A stretch of DNA of 64,000 bases, from assembly GCF_003696215.1 (NCBI RefSeq), contig NZ_RFFG01000026.1:35837-99836 (forward strand), given 5' to 3'. How positions within the stretch are numbered: position 1 is the first letter of the stretch; every line of letters begins with the position of its first letter. The notes under the pieces were generated by a model. That model saw only the letters and a list, made by a program, of their open reading frames with translations, did no database searches and was not told the origin of the DNA. Shown piece after piece: positions 60,618 to 64,000 of the stretch. This DNA comes from Actinomadura harenae. GTDB lineage: Bacteria; Actinomycetota; Actinomycetes; Streptosporangiales; Streptosporangiaceae. A program made the position numbers and the translations under genes.

Positions 60618-61996
60618 TGCCTCCCGCCACGGGCCCGTCCACACCGCCGCCGCCGTCCGATCCGGTGCCGGGCGCGGACGGCCCCGGCCATCCCGGCACC
60701 CCCGCGGCAGGTGAGGGTGCGTGGGGGCAGCGGCCGGGGTTCGCGCCGCCGCTGCCGCCCGCGCCCGAGCGGTCCGGTCCGCGGGATTCGCGGCTGGCGG
60801 AGCTGGTGCCGGAGCGGACGCTGCGGCGGCTGGAGCTGTCGGTGACGCGCCGCCTGGACGGCCTGCTGAACGGTGAGCATCTGGGGTTGCTGCCGGGTCC
60901 GGGCACCGAGCTGGCCGAGGCGCGCCTGTACCAGCCGGGTGAGGACGACGTCCGGCACATGGACTGGGCGGTGACGGCCCGCACGACCACCCCGCACGTC
61001 CGGGACCTGATCGCCGACCACGAGCTGGAGGTGTGGGCGCTGGCCGACCTCACGCCGAGCATGGGCTTCGGGACGGCGCGGATGGTCAAGCGTGACCTGG
61101 CGGTCGCGGCCCTGGCGGCGGTGGGGTTCCTGACCGTCCGGCTGGGCGACCGGGTCGGGGCGTACCTGCTGGACCGGGACCGGTTGCGGCGGCGGCCCGC
61201 CCGGACGGGGAAGGCGGCGCTGTACGCGCTGCTGCAGGACGTGCTGGACACCGATCCGCATCGTCCGGAGGCCGCGCGCCCGGGTGGGACGATCGGGCTC
61301 GCGGGTGCCCTGCGGGAGGCCGTTCCGGGTTCCGCGCCGGGAACGCTGTCGGGGGTTCTGCCCGGTGGGGTGCGGCCGGACCTGGCGGCGGGGATCGCGG
61401 CGCTGCACCGGGGTCAGACCCGCCGCGGCCTCCGCGTGATCATTTCCGACTTCCTCCCCGACGCCGCGTTCACCGGGCCCGCCGCGGCCGAGGCCGGTTC
61501 AGGCCGGGGACGGGGACGGGGCCGCCGTGGCGACGCGGCGCCCGTCCCGGACATGGCACCTGGGGAATTGCCGTGGGAGCGGCCGCTGCGGCGGCTCGCG
61601 GCGCGGCACCAGGTCCTCGCCGTGGAGATCATCGACCCGCGTGAGCTGGACCTTCCCGACATCGGCCCGGTCGTGATGACCGACCCGGAGACGGGCGCCA
61701 CGCAGGAGATCCACCTGTCGCGGAAGGTCCGCGAGCGGTACGCGGCGGCGGCACGGGAGCAGCGGGAGGCGACCCGGGCGGCGCTGCGCCGCGCGGGCGC
61801 GCACCACCTGGTGCTGCGCACCGACCGTGACTGGGTCACCGACATCGCCCGGTTCGCACTGCGGCGGCGCCGGTCCGCCGGACGCGCCGCCGGCCCCGCT
61901 GGCGGCGGCTCCTCCTCTGCCGGTTCTTCGGTTGCCGGTTCTTCGTTTGCCTCTGCCCCTTCGACCGGCGGCACGTCCGCGGGAGACCACGCATGA
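60617..61996 (+). CDS. DUF58-domain protein
   Basis: A 459-residue protein that starts inside the moxR stop. DVRHMDWAVTAR (111-122) is the DUF58 signature, and ALADLTPSMGFGTARMVKRD begins a degenerate VWA fold with a D-x-T-x-S metal site. The N-terminal 55 residues are Pro-rich and disordered, and residues 300-320 hold a Gly/Arg low-complexity stretch, as does the Ser-rich C-terminus. No membrane segment. It is coupled to both neighbours and probably forms the MoxR client complex. Confidence 0.85.
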   Translation: MPPATGPSTPPPPSDPVPGADGPGHPGTPAAGEGAWGQRPGFAPPLPPAPERSGPRDSRLAELVPERTLRRLELSVTRRLDGLLNGEHLGLLPGPGTELAEARLYQPGEDDVRHMDWAVTARTTTPHVRDLIADHELEVWALADLTPSMGFGTARMVKRDLAVAALAAVGFLTVRLGDRVGAYLLDRDRLRRRPARTGKAALYALLQDVLDTDPHRPEAARPGGTIGLAGALREAVPGSAPGTLSGVLPGGVRPDLAAGIAALHRGQTRRGLRVIISDFLPDAAFTGPAAAEAGSGRGRGRGRRGDAAPVPDMAPGELPWERPLRRLAARHQVLAVEIIDPRELDLPDIGPVVMTDPETGATQEIHLSRKVRERYAAAAREQREATRAALRRAGAHHLVLRTDRDWVTDIARFALRRRRSAGRAAGPAGGGSSSAGSSVAGSSFASAPSTGGTSAGDHA

Positions 61997-62940
61997 CCCT
62001 CCTGTCCCCCGGACGGCTCTGGCTGCTCCTGCTGCTCCCGCTGCTGGTGGCCGTCTACGTGCTGCTGCAGCGGCGCCGCCGCGGCTACACCGTCCGGTTC
62101 ACCAACCTGGCGCTGCTGTCGCAGGTCGCGCCACGTCACCCGGGGTGGCGGCGGCATGTCGGCGCGGGCCTGTTCCTGGTGATGATCACGCTGATGGTCG
62201 TGGGGTTCGCGCGTCCCGCGGGGACGGTGAAGGTCCCCCGCGACCGGGCGACGATCATGGTGGCGGTGGACGTGTCGCTGTCGATGATGGCCAAGGACGT
62301 CCCGCCGAGCCGGGTCGAGGCGGCCAGGTCGGCGGCGAAGAAGTTCATCGGGGAGCTGCCGTCCCGGTTCAACGTGGGCGTGGTGTCGTTCGCGGGGAAC
62401 GCCAACCTGATCGCCGCGCCGTCGGCGGACCGGCAGACGGCGCTGGCGTCGATCGACCAGCTGGTGCTGGCCAAGCGGACCGCGATCGGCGAGGCGGTGT
62501 TCACCTGCCTGCAGGCCGTCCGGACGTTCGACTCCCAGGCCAGCCAGGACCCGCCGCCCGCGCACATCGTGCTGCTGTCGGACGGCGACAACACCACGGG
62601 CCGGTCGGTGCAGGAGGCCGTCGACGCGGCGCGCGCCGCGCACGTCCCGGTGTCCACGATCGCGTTCGGGACGCCGTACGGCACCGTCGACATCGAGGGT
62701 GAGACGACCGGGGTGTCGGTGAACAAGGAGACGCTGCGGTCCCTGGCCGAGTCCACCGACGGCCGCGCCTACGAGGCGGAGTCGCTGGGGCAGCTCACCG
62801 ACGTGTACACCCACATCGGCAGTTCCCTGGGGTTCAAGACCGAGCATCGGGACATCTCCGCCCGGTTCCTGGGCGTGGCGCTGCTGTTCGCGCTGGCGGC
62901 GGCGGGCACGTCCCTCGCCTGGTTCTCCCGCCTCCCCTGA
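61993..62940 (+). CDS. VWA-domain membrane protein
   Basis: A 315-residue protein starting in an ATGA overlap with the DUF58 gene. Two N-terminal transmembrane helices (8-26 and 57-74) are followed by a von Willebrand A domain with the metal site DVSLS (93-97); a third helix closes the C-terminus (about 293-312). VGVVSFAGNANLIAAPSADR and HIVLLSDGDNTTGRSVQEAV are the other MIDAS strands. It is the membrane-anchored partner of the MoxR-DUF58 system, with the VWA domain likely cytoplasmic or external depending on topology. Confidence 0.9.
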   Translation: MTLLSPGRLWLLLLLPLLVAVYVLLQRRRRGYTVRFTNLALLSQVAPRHPGWRRHVGAGLFLVMITLMVVGFARPAGTVKVPRDRATIMVAVDVSLSMMAKDVPPSRVEAARSAAKKFIGELPSRFNVGVVSFAGNANLIAAPSADRQTALASIDQLVLAKRTAIGEAVFTCLQAVRTFDSQASQDPPPAHIVLLSDGDNTTGRSVQEAVDAARAAHVPVSTIAFGTPYGTVDIEGETTGVSVNKETLRSLAESTDGRAYEAESLGQLTDVYTHIGSSLGFKTEHRDISARFLGVALLFALAAAGTSLAWFSRLP

Positions 62941-62992
62941 CCCGCCAGGACACACGCCGGACCGCACGCCAGGACGCTCGCGGGGGCGAAGG

Positions 62993-63856
62993 TCAGGGGC
63001 CGTCGTCCCGCATTTCCTGCCCTTCCCCGTCCGGGGCGGGGCCGGTGGGGGCGGCGGTGCCGAGGGTGCCGGGAAGCGGAGGGCCGGGCGGGCGGCCCCA
63101 CAGCGGCGCCGGGCGCGGCAGGCAGGGCCTCAGGTCCGGCGGGGTGCGGGCCGGGGCGATCTGCAGCAGGGCCCAGGCGGCGGCCAGGCCGCAGGTGGTG
63201 GCGAACAGGTGCCCGAGGTCCCACAGGGAGTGGTTCCAGAAGACGGGCCCGACGACGCCGAAGAGGAGCCCGGCGATGCCGAAGAGGAGCCACCGGCCCC
63301 GCATCAGCAGGACGGCGGCGGCGCATCCGGCGACCATGATGTAGCTGACGCCGACGTCGGTGGTGATGGCCAGGCGGGCGGGCGCGCGGCCGTTCTCCAG
63401 GGCGTGGGTCTCGACCAGGGCGGTCAGCAGGGACCCCAGGACGTGCCCGCTCAGCCACACCAGCAGGATCCGGGGGGTGCCGTAGCGGCGTTCGGCCCAG
63501 GCGACGACGGTCACGAACAGCACCACGTACATCGCCAGGCCCTCGCCCTTGTCGGCGACCCACAGGGCGCTGTCGAGCAGGGCGCGCAGCGGCGCGCGGT
63601 GCAGGTTCCGCAGGTTGGTGCTCTGGAGGGTGGTGAGCAGGTCGATGAGCTTGGGCGGGGCGGAGAACTGGACGAGGGTGGACGCGGTGAAGACCGCGAC
63701 GTAGGTGAACGTGGCGGGCGCCGACAGGGCCCAGGTGTGGGCGCGGTGCGTCCAGGGTTCGCAGGCCGCGACGATCCGGCGGGCCGGCCCCCACGCCAGT
63801 CCGAGCGCCCGCAGCGCGTACCAGCCGGCCACGACCAGTATGAATGCGACGACCAT
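62993..63856 (-). CDS. Rhomboid-like membrane protein
   Basis: A 287-residue membrane protein; the ATG at 63856 is chosen because GGGGACGG precedes it. Six or more hydrophobic segments, with STNLRNLHRAPLRALLDSAL and WLSGHVLGSLLTALVETHAL in the family's conserved places. DVGVSY stands where active rhomboid proteases have G-x-S-x, and FWNHSLWDLGHLFAT provides the distal His, so activity is possible but uncertain. Actinomycete proteins of this type are usually annotated 'rhomboid-like'. The C-terminal 50 residues are Pro-rich and cytoplasmic. Confidence 0.7.
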   Translation of the reverse strand: MVVAFILVVAGWYALRALGLAWGPARRIVAACEPWTHRAHTWALSAPATFTYVAVFTASTLVQFSAPPKLIDLLTTLQSTNLRNLHRAPLRALLDSALWVADKGEGLAMYVVLFVTVVAWAERRYGTPRILLVWLSGHVLGSLLTALVETHALENGRAPARLAITTDVGVSYIMVAGCAAAVLLMRGRWLLFGIAGLLFGVVGPVFWNHSLWDLGHLFATTCGLAAAWALLQIAPARTPPDLRPCLPRPAPLWGRPPGPPLPGTLGTAAPTGPAPDGEGQEMRDDGP

Positions 63857-64000
63857 GTCCGTCCCCGACCTCACTTCGTCGGCCCTACCCCGCCTGCTGA
63901 CGTTCTCAACTCTCCCCCACGCCCGCACCCGCGCGTCCCCGGCACGCCGCCCGCCCCTGGCCCGTCCCGGTGCGCCGCCGCCCCGGGGCCGGGCGCGCCG

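Noticed and set aside
1..64000. CRISPR arrays, rRNA genes or riboswitches
   Set aside because: No regularly spaced direct repeats, no rRNA-like sequence and no riboswitch core were seen. Only one tRNA gene was found.

Overview
This is a GC-rich (roughly 70% G+C) actinomycete chromosome segment. The signs are GTG starts, NNG/NNC codon use, several genes that start 6-8 bases after a TANNNT -10 box (leaderless), and actinomycete-only families: a large XRE-TPR regulator, DUF6247, DUF6193, a stand-alone F420-0 gamma-glutamyl ligase, a FxLD-system methyltransferase and an ATP-grasp RiPP cluster. A Thermomonosporaceae (Actinomadura-like) source is my best guess, but it is an inference.

Layout. 1-9.0 kb: the end of an ABC-2 exporter operon, then mostly small conserved hypotheticals, a phosphotransferase-fold kinase and an XRE-TPR regulator with its coupled partner. 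9-17.3 kb: lipoprotein, double GNAT protein, a DUF6247 toxin-antitoxin-like pair, a membrane protein, and remnants of an integrative element (nuclease with its catalytic segment missing, a recombination-directionality-type fragment), then a DHFR/RibD-like reductase. 18.2-20.6 kb: a three-gene RiPP cluster (precursor, ATP-grasp ligase, PIMT-like methyltransferase) of the graspetide/imiditide type. 21.2-24 kb: a tyrosine recombinase with an unusual catalytic box and an opposing three-gene operon of unknown role. 24.3-26.9 kb: a 5'-truncated TPR regulator, GNAT, and a galE-type epimerase.

27.4-35 kb is a nest of mobile DNA: an IS256 remnant, a Tn3-family transposase with a large internal deletion, a captured antisense scrap of an aldose epimerase, a decayed tniA-tniB pair, an intact tniQ, SMI1-like and DUF6000 genes, and a serine resolvase with its res site. 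35-48.3 kb is mixed accessory DNA: a transmembrane Ser/Thr kinase, a TPR protein, a kinase-like phosphotransferase, a divergent LysR/EamA pair, a DUF4331 protein, IS21 scraps (istA, istB), a zinc-finger protein, a ricin-type lectin, an atypical tRNA gene and a secreted tandem-repeat peptide. 48.3-52 kb: GNAT, a CofE-like ligase, a frameshifted gene, a FxLD methyltransferase and a LanC scrap, which look like the remains of a lanthipeptide locus.

52.4-64 kb is well preserved and looks like stable chromosome: a divergent MFS exporter/TetR pair with two operators, AlkB, a DUF885 peptidase-like protein, a LysE exporter, a degenerate kinase-like membrane protein, the MoxR-DUF58-VWA operon and a rhomboid-like membrane protein.

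The recurring theme between 7 and 51 kb is decay: several genes keep their ends but have lost internal segments, often the catalytic ones, or carry single frameshifts. The most interesting intact-looking system is the RiPP cluster at 18.2-20.6 kb. The ATP-grasp gene there also shows a possible internal lesion.
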